A DNA stretch of 26,330 nt from a virus. Of this stretch, positions 1 through 7,091 are shown piece after piece. The notes beneath the pieces were generated by a model. The model was not told the origin of the DNA and made no database searches. It saw nothing but the letters and a program-made list of their open reading frames with translations. The DNA lies in IMG/VR virus record IMGVR_UViG_3300035698_027111, positions 1 to 26,330 of that record, one strand, 5' to 3'. Each line of letters begins with the position of its first letter. Position 1 is the stretch's first letter. A program made the translations under genes and the position numbers.

Positions 1-3
1 AAA

Positions 4-132
4 ATGGGAGTCTTTGATTTACCAACTACACATTGGAAATGCTCTAATCCAAAATGTGATTATGAGATTTGTACTGATACCAAAAACAAGGTTTGTGACA
101 AATGTGGCAAGCCTATGATTAAGGAGGATTGA
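4..132 (+). CDS. Small zinc-ribbon-like protein (42 aa)
   Basis: The short frame from ATG at 4 to TGA at 130-132 encodes 42 residues with cysteines at 13, 18, 23, 31 and 34. The final CxxC (C31/C34) and the earlier C13-x4-C18 pair look like a small zinc ribbon. The start lies almost at the window edge, so the true start could be further upstream. It is followed at once by an AGGAGG site that overlaps its own 3' end and serves the next gene, so the two are probably co-transcribed. Function is unknown. Zinc ribbons of this size in viruses are often nucleic-acid or protein-interaction modules, but nothing here specifies a partner. Confidence 0.55.
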   Translation: MGVFDLPTTHWKCSNPKCDYEICTDTKNKVCDKCGKPMIKED

Positions 133-137
133 GGGAA

Positions 138-389
138 ATGGAATTTACCAAAAATTTAGTATGTTATCCACTAGCACAAAAAGTATTAGCTGTTGCAGTA
201 TCTAATTATACTTCAGAAAAAAATAAAGATGAATTTAAATTACTTGATTGGGCAGCATATATTGATGCAGTTGATGGAATTCTTCATGAATCTGAAAAAC
301 ATCAAGTTGCTAGAAATGGCAGTAAACTCCCAAAAGAAATAGCAAAATTGTTATTTCCGGGATTAGATATAGAAAAATATAGAGATTAA
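138..389 (+). CDS. Hypothetical small protein (83 aa)
   Basis: The frame encodes 83 residues from ATG 138. An AGGAGG at 122-127 lies about 10 nt upstream, which favours this ATG over the in-frame TTG at 129. The protein is soluble, mixed in charge and probably mostly helical, with an ALAV-type hydrophobic N-terminal segment, a central Asp/Trp-rich part and a C-terminal FPGLDIEKY segment. I do not recognise the family. It sits between two tiny cysteine-motif proteins, its stop is one base before the ATG of the next gene, and it therefore belongs to the same small plus-strand operon. Confidence 0.6.
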   Translation: MEFTKNLVCYPLAQKVLAVAVSNYTSEKNKDEFKLLDWAAYIDAVDGILHESEKHQVARNGSKLPKEIAKLLFPGLDIEKYRD

Positions 390-390
390 T

Positions 391-549
391 ATGGAATATA
401 AATATTTTAGATATTCTTGTACAAACTGTTTAGCACACTATAAAATAACCAAGAAAATTAGATTTAAAAAATGTTTATGTTGCAAAGCAAGATTAACAGA
501 ATTATTGCCAACCATTGTTCAAGTTGATAAAAATTTAGAGGTAATCTGA
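391..549 (+). CDS. Small zinc-finger-like protein (52 aa)
   Basis: ATG 391 lies one base after the previous stop, and the frame ends with TGA at 547-549 (52 aa). It is lysine-rich in the middle and carries CxxC (CTNC, C10/C13) followed by a CLCC cluster about 15 residues later. This four-cysteine arrangement is typical of a very small zinc finger. No catalytic motif is present. Spacing to its neighbours indicates translation coupled to the gene before it. The function is unknown; a nucleic-acid-binding role is only suggested by the basic residues between the cysteine pairs. Confidence 0.55.
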   Translation: MEYKYFRYSCTNCLAHYKITKKIRFKKCLCCKARLTELLPTIVQVDKNLEVI

Positions 550-551
550 AG

Positions 552-665
552 ATGACCGATAAGTGCCCGTTGTGTATGTCTAAATGTTATCCAGAAGAAG
601 GTATGGAAACAATTTATAGATGCCCAAAGTGTAATTTACCTTTGGACATCAAAGATTTAAAATAA
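552..665 (+). CDS. Tiny zinc-ribbon protein (37 aa)
   Basis: The frame runs from ATG 552 to TAA 663-665 (37 aa). GAGGT at 538-542, inside the end of the previous gene, is a well-placed ribosome binding site. The sequence is built around CPLC at residues 5-8, a further C12, and CPKC at about residues 24-27. That is a standard zinc-ribbon layout with almost nothing outside it. It is the third miniature cysteine-motif protein in this 660-base block. The gene ends six bases before the convergent gene on the other strand. Function unknown. Confidence 0.6.
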   Translation: MTDKCPLCMSKCYPEEGMETIYRCPKCNLPLDIKDLK

Positions 666-690
666 AAAAAATTAATCCTGTGAAGGATTA
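664..690 (-). terminator. Hairpin plus T-run terminator of the 1687-672 operon
   Basis: On the minus strand a perfect 7-bp stem (TAATCCT / AGGATTA, 684-690 and 673-679) with a 4-nt loop is followed by a run of eight T (671-664) and further T-rich sequence. The hairpin overlaps the last codons and stop of the gene at 672-1184. It would end the minus-strand transcript just before it enters the convergent small-protein operon. The stem is AT-rich, so the T-run may do most of the work. Confidence 0.55.
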
Positions 691-1184
691 TCATCTGTTG
701 CAGGTGGTGGGACTGTATTCTGTTTTGGTAAATCTTTTTTTCTTTTTTCTTCATCCTCAACAGAAATAAATAATGCGACACCATGTCCTCTCCTCTTGCA
801 TTGATAATTGAAATGGTTACCTATTACTTTATTTATTTTAGATGTACCAATAAGAATATGTTCTCTTGCTTCACTAACACTTAGTTCATCAAACAATTCC
901 TTACCACCATATTTTTGTGGTTCAACTTTTGTCAAAGCTATCTCATATATTTTTTCATCTGAAATAGCTCCACCTCTTAGTTCAACTTCATTACGAATCT
1001 TGTCACATTCAAATTTGAAATCAGCTAAGGCACAAGCAATGCAATAAGGCTTATATATTTTTTTATGCTTTTGGTCAACATCTGCAATAGTAGCTTTAAA
1101 TTTGTCCATACCATGTTTAAAATTTAATGGTGTAATTTCTTTTTTTTCATCTTCTGTTAAAGGTCTTGTAATAATATCACTCAT
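672..1184 (-). CDS. Hypothetical protein with Cys/His cluster (170 aa)
   Basis: The start at 1184 is chosen because AAGGAGG at 1193-1200 sits 8 nt upstream; an upstream in-frame ATG at 1235 would lie deep inside the preceding gene. The 170-aa product has a possible metal site: YCIAC near residue 50, a nearby C, and a later QCKRRGHG. The C-terminus is lysine/proline-rich and ends in an acidic tail that is likely disordered. I do not recognise the family. It overlaps the 3' end of the upstream coiled-coil gene by 8 nt, so it is the last cistron of a three-gene operon, and its stop codon is inside the terminator hairpin. Confidence 0.65.
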   Translation of the reverse strand: MSDIITRPLTEDEKKEITPLNFKHGMDKFKATIADVDQKHKKIYKPYCIACALADFKFECDKIRNEVELRGGAISDEKIYEIALTKVEPQKYGGKELFDELSVSEAREHILIGTSKINKVIGNHFNYQCKRRGHGVALFISVEDEEKRKKDLPKQNTVPPPATDDNPSQD

Positions 1185-1473
1185 TTTTAATTTCCTCCTT
1201 ATCAACTTCTTTTTTAACTTCAACTCCTTTTGCAAGTTGTTCTTTGCAAATTTTTAGAATAAATTTAGATTGTTCAACATTTTCTTCTAATTTTTTCTTT
1301 ATTGCTATTAATTCATCTAATTTATTAAGATAATTAATATGTAATTCTTTGTCTATCATATGTGACAATCCATCCATCCTAATTTGTTGTCTTCTGATAC
1401 TCTCTGCATGTCTCCTTGAAGACCTTTGTGTAAGTTCTCTTTCTTCTTTAGATAGTTTTCTATATTTCACCAT
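1177..1473 (-). CDS. Hypothetical coiled-coil protein (98 aa)
   Basis: The 98-aa product is highly charged and rich in Lys, Glu and Arg. Its N-terminal third is strongly basic (LSKEERELTQRSSRRHAES), and residues about 45-90 have heptad-like hydrophobic spacing that predicts a long helix or coiled coil. GAGGG lies a few bases before ATG 1473. It overlaps the upstream gene by 14 nt and the downstream gene by 8 nt, which implies coupled translation. No recognisable catalytic or DNA-binding domain. A small oligomeric scaffold or regulator is possible but unproven. Confidence 0.6.
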   Translation of the reverse strand: MVKYRKLSKEERELTQRSSRRHAESIRRQQIRMDGLSHMIDKELHINYLNKLDELIAIKKKLEENVEQSKFILKICKEQLAKGVEVKKEVDKEEIKNE

Positions 1474-1687
1474 GTTCTTCCCTCTGTATTTTGAAGTGTT
1501 TTATAACAACTTCTTTTTTATTTTTAGCTAATTGCTTGAAAAGAAATTCAATTCTATTGAATGCTTCATCAACACCCATACCATAAACTGTTAAAGATTT
1601 ACTATAATTTTCATTAGGTCTTTGTGGGCTTTGCTTTATTTGAATATTAATTTTTTCTATTCCAGCTCTAAAATCTATGACATCCAT
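1460..1687 (-). CDS. Hypothetical small protein (75 aa)
   Basis: This is the first gene of the minus-strand early-type operon. The start at 1687 (MDVIDFR) is preferred. An upstream in-frame ATG at 1714 would add an implausible run of isoleucines encoded by the AT-repeat of the promoter region. The 75-aa product mixes beta and helical character with a basic C-terminal half (FKQLAKNKKEVVIKHFKIQ). No family is recognised. There is no clear Shine-Dalgarno site, and a TATA-like box lies about 50 bp upstream, so a short-leader transcript is likely. Confidence 0.55.
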   Translation of the reverse strand: MDVIDFRAGIEKINIQIKQSPQRPNENYSKSLTVYGMGVDEAFNRIEFLFKQLAKNKKEVVIKHFKIQREEHGEI

Positions 1688-1808
1688 TATAATTATAATT
1701 ATAATTATATTCATTTATAAGTTTTATTACATTTTTATATAAAAATAGACATGAAAGAAACAAATTTATATAAAAATTTATAAAGACTTAAAATAATTTT
1801 ATATAAAA
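1688..1808. promoter_or_regulatory. Divergent control region with three TATA-like palindromes
   Basis: This 121-bp gap separates divergent operons starting at 1687 (minus) and 1809 (plus). It contains three copies of the self-complementary box TTTATATAAA at 1734-1743, 1765-1774 and 1798-1807, with starts 31 and 33 bp apart. The flanks extend the palindromes; the first is ATTTTTATATAAAAAT at 1731-1746. The middle box is centred about 39 bp before the plus-strand ATG and could be a TATA box for a short-leader transcript. The first could serve the minus operon. The third abuts ATG 1809 and is too close to be a TATA box for that gene, so it may be an operator. A stretch of TTATAA-like repeats lies at 1688-1712. 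Confidence 0.6.
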
Positions 1809-2015
1809 ATGGTGAAAATACACAAATATAAAATAAGAAAATTAACTACTTCTACAATGCATAAAGATTATTTTGGGATAACAATTCCAAATAAGATAGC
1901 AACACAATTCTCAGGCACTACATTTTCAGTCACTCAAGATGGTGACCAAATCATATTGAAATCTGGAGCTGATTGCAATATCAGAACTCCTAACTTTGAG
2001 GTATTACCAAAATGA
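1809..2015 (+). CDS. AbrB/SpoVT-like small DNA-binding regulator (68 aa)
   Basis: The 68-aa product has a basic N-terminus followed by a stretch (YFGITIPNKIATQF, then FSVTQDGDQIILK) that matches the swapped-hairpin beta fold of AbrB/MazE-type DNA-binding proteins: a beta strand ending in TIP, a short helix, then two strands around a Gly turn. Such proteins are common archaeal and viral regulators that bind AT-rich operators as dimers. It is the first gene of the glycan operon and lies directly beside three palindromic boxes, so autoregulation there is a reasonable guess. There is no Shine-Dalgarno, consistent with a short-leader mRNA. Its stop overlaps the next start by 4 nt (ATGA). Confidence 0.6.
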   Translation: MVKIHKYKIRKLTTSTMHKDYFGITIPNKIATQFSGTTFSVTQDGDQIILKSGADCNIRTPNFEVLPK

Positions 2016-3232
2016 AAATAATGTGGTTGAGTGATAGCTGTTTTACTATTACAGGATACAGCACAATCAGTTGGAACATATTAAATGGACTTGCAAATGC
2101 AGGTCATGAATGTCATTTATTGGCACATAATTATGTTGGTCAAGACCAGCCACCTGGAAATAAAATTGTAGATACACCACCATTTAATTTCTGGATACAC
2201 GGCACAGGTAACAAACCATACATGCAAGACAGGATAGAAGCATTGTTAAGGAAGCATAAGCCAGATATTTTTTGTGTATTGCTAGATACTTTCATGTTAT
2301 ATCCATGGTTTAATCAGCTAGATTTAGCACCTGCAAAGACAATATTTTATTTTCCATCTGATGGTGGAGGAGGGATGCCACTCAATTGTGATACCATATT
2401 AAAAAAAGTTAATGTTCCTGTTGCTATGGCTAAGTTTGGGCAAGAGCAAGTATTAAAGATGCATGGTATCAAATCAATGTATATACCACACGCTGTAGAC
2501 ACCAACAACTATAAACCTTTAGCAAATAAAGAACAGTTAAAAGCCAAGTATGGCCTTCAAGGGAAGTTTATATTTGGGACTGTTGCACGTAACCAAGGAA
2601 GAAAAATGCTTGATAGAACTATAAAAGCATTTACCAAATTTGCTCCTACTGCACCAAATGCTTTATTATTCTTACATTGTGACCCAACAGATGGAGCAGC
2701 TGTATTTCCTATAATGGATTTAATCAATAGACTTAAGATTAGAAATAGAGTTGTATTCAGTGGTATGCAAGCCTTTGATGGATTCACATATGAAAAAATG
2801 AATGAAATATATAACTTAATGGATTGTCATTTATTGACCACAAGTGGTGAAGGATTTGGTGTACCAACTATTGAAGCTGCTGCTTGTGGAATCCCCTCAA
2901 TTGTAACTGATTATACTACCACTAGAGAATTAATTGTTAATAATGGACAATGTGGTTTACCAGTTAAACTTGTTGGCACAAATAATAATGTTGAAGTACA
3001 CAATGATGAAATATTGAATGGAACCATAACAGGAAGTTGGATGGTTGAAAGAGGTGTCATGGATATTGATGATTGTGTAAAGCAAATGTCGAAGATTTAT
3101 AATGATGCTGAGCTGAGAGAAAAATTAAGCAAAGCTGGTGTCAAGAAAGTTGAAAAATACTATTCATGGAAAAAAGTTATCCCACAATGGGAAAAATTAA
3201 TGGAAGATATGGCAAATGGTAGCAGTCAATAA
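2012..3232 (+). CDS. Glycosyltransferase family 4 (GT-B fold, 406 aa)
   Basis: The enzyme would transfer a sugar from a nucleotide donor with retention, in the cytosol. The N-terminal Rossmann domain opens with a short strand and a Gly/Ser-rich loop (TGYSTISWN) typical of the acceptor side. The C-terminal domain begins near residue 186 and carries the donor-binding basic pair (R193, K198 in ARNQGRK). It also has the GT4 E-x7-E motif (E280/E288 in GEGFGVPTIE) followed by an AxACG turn. Full length for the family at 406 aa. It overlaps its upstream regulator by 4 nt and its downstream neighbour by 17 nt, placing it firmly in the operon. Donor and acceptor cannot be read from sequence. Confidence 0.88.
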   Translation: MKIMWLSDSCFTITGYSTISWNILNGLANAGHECHLLAHNYVGQDQPPGNKIVDTPPFNFWIHGTGNKPYMQDRIEALLRKHKPDIFCVLLDTFMLYPWFNQLDLAPAKTIFYFPSDGGGGMPLNCDTILKKVNVPVAMAKFGQEQVLKMHGIKSMYIPHAVDTNNYKPLANKEQLKAKYGLQGKFIFGTVARNQGRKMLDRTIKAFTKFAPTAPNALLFLHCDPTDGAAVFPIMDLINRLKIRNRVVFSGMQAFDGFTYEKMNEIYNLMDCHLLTTSGEGFGVPTIEAAACGIPSIVTDYTTTRELIVNNGQCGLPVKLVGTNNNVEVHNDEILNGTITGSWMVERGVMDIDDCVKQMSKIYNDAELREKLSKAGVKKVEKYYSWKKVIPQWEKLMEDMANGSSQ

Positions 3233-3482
3233 AATTAAAAGTAATAATGAAATACAAGCTCTCATAGGAGTTTTAAAACTGAAAGGAGTCAATGCAGGAA
3301 TTTTACTTGTTGATGGATTTGGTTCTATACTCTTTGGAACTCAAAATGATAAATTAGGATTAATAGAAGCAGCTAAAACAGAAGAAGAATATTTCAAATT
3401 GATGAGACAAAAAAAAGCATTAGATTTTATTTATGACAATCCAGATGAAAATAAAACAGAGAAACAAGATTACATGGGATGA
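3216..3482 (+). CDS. Hypothetical small protein in glycan operon (88 aa)
   Basis: The 88-aa frame starts inside the end of the GT4 gene (17-nt overlap). Its N-terminal half alternates hydrophobic and small residues (IQALIGVLKLKGVNAGILLV), then GFGSILFG, as in an alpha/beta domain with a small hydrophobic core. The C-terminal half is charged and helical. I do not recognise a family, and no catalytic motif is visible. Its place between a glycosyltransferase and a nucleotidyltransferase suggests an accessory part in the same pathway, but that rests on context only. Confidence 0.6.
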   Translation: MVAVNKIKSNNEIQALIGVLKLKGVNAGILLVDGFGSILFGTQNDKLGLIEAAKTEEEYFKLMRQKKALDFIYDNPDENKTEKQDYMG

Positions 3483-3488
3483 TTAACA

Positions 3489-3932
3489 ATGGAAAGTATA
3501 GCATTATCAGGTGGATTTGACCCATTACATAATGGGCATATTAATTTATTCAAAGCAGCAAGAAAAATTGTTGGTAAAGATGGCAAAGTAATTGTTATAC
3601 TTAACAACGACCACTGGCTGAAAAAAGAGAAAGGACATGTTTTTCAAGATGAAAAATTAAGAGCAACAATACTAAATGAATTAAAAAGTATTGATTGGGT
3701 CTTGACTACAAGACATACAAAAGATGATAAAGATTTTTCTGTTTGTAAAGAATTAGAACAATTGATGCCAGATTATTTTGGCAATGGTGGAAACAAAAGT
3801 TATAGTAATGTTCCTGAAGTAGAATTATGCAACAAATTAAAAATAAAAATGATATGGAGTCTTGGGGATGAGAAAGAAAATAGTCCTCAAGAGTTAATGG
3901 AAAATGCGAATAGTTTTAATAAATCCGAATGA
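3489..3932 (+). CDS. HxGH cytidylyl/adenylyltransferase-like enzyme (147 aa)
   Basis: The protein opens with SGGFDPLHNGHINLF. This is the GxFDxxHxGH signature of the nucleotidyltransferase family that includes glycerol-3-phosphate cytidylyltransferase and the RfaE/HldE adenylyltransferase domain; the HNGH residues are 14-17. Further on, PDYFGNGGNKS aligns with the PDxFxNGGD segment of these enzymes and SYSNVPEVELC with the NxPEVExC stretch. The C-terminal serine-rich triphosphate motif (ISSS type) is degenerate (ENSPQELM), so activity is likely but not assured. It would activate a sugar- or polyol-phosphate as a nucleotide donor for the neighbouring glycosyltransferases. The 3' end overlaps the radical SAM gene by 29 nt. 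Confidence 0.82.
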   Translation: MESIALSGGFDPLHNGHINLFKAARKIVGKDGKVIVILNNDHWLKKEKGHVFQDEKLRATILNELKSIDWVLTTRHTKDDKDFSVCKELEQLMPDYFGNGGNKSYSNVPEVELCNKLKIKMIWSLGDEKENSPQELMENANSFNKSE

Positions 3933-5160
3933 AAGAGAAATATTACAGCATGCAGGAGATAGAGTTCCATTAGGAATTTTATTCATAGCAGGTTACTTAG
4001 AAAAATTAGGTCATGAAGTTAAAATATTTGATTTGAATCATGAGCCATTAAATAATTGTATAAATTATTTGCACAAATACAAACCAGATTTTGCTGGTAT
4101 TAGTTTCACAACTCCTATGTATAAAAAAGTAATGGAGCTTGCAAAATATATAAGTGCTAGGACAAATGATAGTGTAAAACTTATTGCTGGTGGTAGTCAT
4201 CCAAGTGCTGACCCAGATAGCTGTACTAAGGATTTTGATTATGTTATTGTTGGTGAAGGTGAAACTGGATTTAAAGAACTATTTGAAATAAAAGATAGTA
4301 TGGATAAAATTAAAATTAAAGATTGGAAGACAAGAATGACTGGTGGTATTGTAACTGGTCCACAAATAAAAGAACTAGACTATCTACCACACCCAGCATA
4401 TCACTTAATTGATATGAATAATTATAATATGATTCAAAATGATAAAAGAACTGCAACATTAATTACTTCACGAGGATGTAATGGTCATTGTGTTTATTGC
4501 TCTAGGAAATCATTAGGTCAAGGAGTTAGAATGCATTGTCCTGATTATGTATATGATGAAGTGTTCCACATGGTAGATACTTATGGATTTAGAAGTTTTT
4601 ATTTCTTAGATGATATGTTTACTTATGACAAGCAAAGGGTAATAGACATCTGTAATAAAATAAAAGGACTACACATTAAATTCAGGTGTACAACTAGAGC
4701 TGATTGTGTTGATTATGATTTATTAAAAGTAATGAAAGATTCAGGACTAGAAACTATCAGTATTGGAATTGAACATGCTGACAATGAAGTATTAAAGAAA
4801 TGTGCTAAGGGAATGACTATTGAACAAAACGAACAAGTCATCAAATGGTGCAATCAATTAGGAATTAAAGTGAAAGGTTTCTTTATAATTAATTTACCAG
4901 GAGCAACTAAAGAAACTGCTATGAAAACAATTAAATGGATTCAAAATCAACAGCTAGATTCAGCTGACCTATATCCATTGACTGCATTTCCTGGTTGTAC
5001 ATTGTGGGAACATTATGAAAAATTAGGGATGCGGTTATTGGATGACTCTTATGAATATGTATTAGCAGGAGATGGTTTGAAAGTTAATATAGATAGCAAA
5101 GAATTTCCTAAAGAAGAAGTATTAGAGGTGCTTAAACATTGGCAGAAGATAAAAAATTAA
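3904..5160 (+). CDS. B12-binding-domain radical SAM enzyme (418 aa)
   Basis: Residues 1-130 form a Rossmann-like cobalamin-binding-type domain (start VLINPNE, then VPLGILFIAGYLE, GISFTTP, IAGGSHPSADP and VIVGEGE). The radical SAM core follows with the 4Fe-4S motif CxxxCxxC at C192/C196/C199 in SRGCNGHCVYC, and later IGIEHADNEVL and FFIINLPGATKET. This order is that of class B radical SAM methylases and their relatives such as BchE- and hopanoid-type enzymes. The domain lacks the DxHxxG cobalamin-ligating histidine, as many members do. Likely role: methylation or rearrangement at an unactivated carbon of the sugar, lipid or glycan handled by this operon. Neighbours overlap on both sides. Confidence 0.88.
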   Translation: MRIVLINPNEREILQHAGDRVPLGILFIAGYLEKLGHEVKIFDLNHEPLNNCINYLHKYKPDFAGISFTTPMYKKVMELAKYISARTNDSVKLIAGGSHPSADPDSCTKDFDYVIVGEGETGFKELFEIKDSMDKIKIKDWKTRMTGGIVTGPQIKELDYLPHPAYHLIDMNNYNMIQNDKRTATLITSRGCNGHCVYCSRKSLGQGVRMHCPDYVYDEVFHMVDTYGFRSFYFLDDMFTYDKQRVIDICNKIKGLHIKFRCTTRADCVDYDLLKVMKDSGLETISIGIEHADNEVLKKCAKGMTIEQNEQVIKWCNQLGIKVKGFFIINLPGATKETAMKTIKWIQNQQLDSADLYPLTAFPGCTLWEHYEKLGMRLLDDSYEYVLAGDGLKVNIDSKEFPKEEVLEVLKHWQKIKN

Positions 5161-6440
5161 TAATATGTTACATCTTAGAAAATGATGAAGATGTTTTCCC
5201 TCTTAGTTATAATAGCATATATGATATTGCTGATGAGATTATTGTTGTGTGGAGTCATGGGGTATATAATACTACACCACGTCTTGATTTCTTGTTCCAT
5301 TATAATATCAAAGATGAAGATGGAAAAGTTAAAATTATTGAAAAAGATTATGAACATGCTTACAAAGGTGCCAATGGCAAACAAAGAATTGTTTATTTAG
5401 ATTATCTTAAGAAACATTTTTTAGATGATTGGTGTCTTGTTGTAGATGCTGATGAAATATTACAAATAGAAAAAACAAAAAAACAATTGTTATTTTTCTT
5501 AGAAGAGAAAGCACATTATGGTACTCAAATATTTAGCCCACACATGCGACATGTTATGTATGCTATAAATAGAGAAGACACTTTCCAGAAAGAACATTGG
5601 TGCTTATGTAGAATGTTCAAAGTAACAGAGGATTTATTTTATAAAGAAGTTGAACATCCTGTTCTTCAGAGCAAACAGGAAAAACATATGGAGAATTTAA
5701 ATGTATTAACACTTTGGCACTTTGCTTATGCTAGAGAATTATTTAGGACTAGAAAAAAATATCTTAATCATGTGAAAAAATCTAATATACATTCTTTAGA
5801 ATTTTTAGAATGGTGGTATCATAGACATTTGTTAAATGAATTCACAAATGAAAAATTTGATATTGAAGAGTATCCTAACATAATAAAAGACTTTTTTAAT
5901 TTAGATAAACTTAAACAAGAATTATATTTTGGTAATAGAAAAGCAGAAATCAAACATGTTGAGATGGTCAAACAATGGAATGAATATTTCATACCAAGAA
6001 CTGTATTTGATTTAGGATGTGGTCGTGGTCCTTTCTTAAGATATTGGGAAATGTGTGGACATCATTGTAAAGGTTTAGAGATATCTAGTTGGGCAATTGG
6101 TCATAAGATATGCAACACAGAAATAACTCATGGAGATATCTGTGATAAAACTAATTTTAAAGAGGAGTATGACTTGGTTACTGCTGTTGATATATTAGAA
6201 CATTTAGAATATAAACAACTGGATAAGGCTTTAAAAAACATGTCTAGTGTTACATACACACATGCTTTATTTAGTATTCCATTCAAAGGAGATAAGAATC
6301 TTGAAGCAGACCCAACTCACATCATTAAAGAAAGCAAAGAATGGTGGCTTAAAAAAATATCTAAATACTTCAAAATAATACCAACACCAGAACATTTCTA
6401 TTTCAAAGGACAAATAATAATAGGTGAAAAAATAAAGTGA
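5139..6440 (+). CDS. GT2 glycosyltransferase fused to SAM methyltransferase (433 aa)
   Basis: The gene starts at TTG 5139: GAGGTG at 5125-5130 is 8 nt upstream and no ATG is near in this frame. Residues about 5-200 resemble the GT2-like family that has an ADEIIVVW strand and a VVDADEI motif (D103/D105, the DxD metal/donor site). Residues about 285-430 are a class I SAM methyltransferase with motif I VFDLGCGRG (about 289-297), an acidic end of strand 2 (GLEIS) and DILEHL. A single chain could therefore add a sugar and methylate the product. It overlaps the radical SAM gene by 22 nt and the next methyltransferase by 4 nt. Confidence 0.85.
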   Translation: MAEDKKLIICYILENDEDVFPLSYNSIYDIADEIIVVWSHGVYNTTPRLDFLFHYNIKDEDGKVKIIEKDYEHAYKGANGKQRIVYLDYLKKHFLDDWCLVVDADEILQIEKTKKQLLFFLEEKAHYGTQIFSPHMRHVMYAINREDTFQKEHWCLCRMFKVTEDLFYKEVEHPVLQSKQEKHMENLNVLTLWHFAYARELFRTRKKYLNHVKKSNIHSLEFLEWWYHRHLLNEFTNEKFDIEEYPNIIKDFFNLDKLKQELYFGNRKAEIKHVEMVKQWNEYFIPRTVFDLGCGRGPFLRYWEMCGHHCKGLEISSWAIGHKICNTEITHGDICDKTNFKEEYDLVTAVDILEHLEYKQLDKALKNMSSVTYTHALFSIPFKGDKNLEADPTHIIKESKEWWLKKISKYFKIIPTPEHFYFKGQIIIGEKIK

Positions 6441-6949
6441 AAACTCATAGAGGAGTAACAAGACAAGCATTGGATAAATTCCTTAAAGAACATGAAGGAA
6501 AAATAAACACCGTATTAGAATTAGGATGTGGTGCTGAACATTTCAAAAAATATTTTCAAGAAAAAAATATAGATTGGACTGGTATGGATTTATACAGATG
6601 TGCCAATGATGTTATACGAGGAGACTTCCACAACATACCTTTTTTGACTGATACATTTGATTTAATTTTCAGCTGTCATAGTTTCGAACATGGTGTTTCA
6701 CCAGTAAGAGCTTTGAATGAAATGCAAAGAGCTACTAGCAAATATATTTTCATATCAACACCTTATCATTGCAAATATCAAATATTGGAAGCAGATGAAG
6801 ACCATATTTTTTGTTTAACAGATATGCAAATGGAAAGATTATTTAGATTCTGTAACATAAAAAAAATAGATATTTTTACTGAGAAAGAAGAAGGAGAAAC
6901 CAATGAACAATTTTGGTGTTTGATAAGTATAGGTGAAATAAATGACTGA
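6437..6949 (+). CDS. Class I SAM-dependent methyltransferase (170 aa)
   Basis: GTG 6437 overlaps the previous stop in a GTGA coupling. The compact methyltransferase has motif I VLELGCGAEHF (residues about 26-36), an acidic residue after strand 2 (GMDLY), the IPF/FDLIFSCHSFEH stretch equivalent to the UbiE/Methyltransf_11 motif, and a later FISTPYH strand. The SFEH sequence is characteristic of the sugar- and polyketide-type methyltransferases of this superfamily. At 170 aa it lacks an added substrate domain. With the adjacent GT2-methyltransferase it suggests more than one methyl group on the final glycan. A small-molecule or protein target cannot be excluded. Confidence 0.83.
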   Translation: MKTHRGVTRQALDKFLKEHEGKINTVLELGCGAEHFKKYFQEKNIDWTGMDLYRCANDVIRGDFHNIPFLTDTFDLIFSCHSFEHGVSPVRALNEMQRATSKYIFISTPYHCKYQILEADEDHIFCLTDMQMERLFRFCNIKKIDIFTEKEEGETNEQFWCLISIGEIND

Positions 6950-7090
6950 AGAACAAATTTTAAATGAGTTAATTGAAATAAAAAACGATTGGGTTGGATA
7001 GTAGCTGGGATATGGATTCCATTCTTACTGGGTTTAGGATTACTAGGCTTATGGATATTTTTGTATTTCCTTGCAATCGGGATGAGTTAA
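6942..7090 (+). CDS. Small membrane protein encoded across a -1 slippery site (49 aa)
   Basis: ATG 6942, with AGGTGA at 6930-6935, opens a frame of 19 codons ending at TAG 6999. Inside it lies a perfect heptamer A_AAA_AAC (6980-6986) in the correct phase for -1 slippage. Shifting there gives a 49-aa product ending at TAA 7088-7090. It has a charged amphipathic helix (MTEEQILNELIEIKN), then RLGWIV and a strongly hydrophobic membrane segment (IPFLLGLGLLGLWIFLYFLA). The join makes a natural small membrane protein, whereas neither frame alone does. Two explanations fit: programmed frameshifting, or a one-base indel in the A6 run (sequencing error or mutation). It lies between two methyltransferase genes. 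Confidence 0.55.
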
Positions 7091-7091
7091 A

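Noticed and set aside
1349-1531. Plus-strand frame of 60 aa with hydrophobic Leu/Phe/Ser composition
   Set aside because: It lies opposite two overlapping minus-strand genes with better starts and operon structure; its hydrophobicity comes from the complement of Lys/Glu codons.
5175-5400. Open frames on both strands inside the GT2-methyltransferase gene
   Set aside because: They are antisense or shifted readings of a well-supported coding region, with low-complexity Ile/Leu/Phe composition and no ribosome binding sites.
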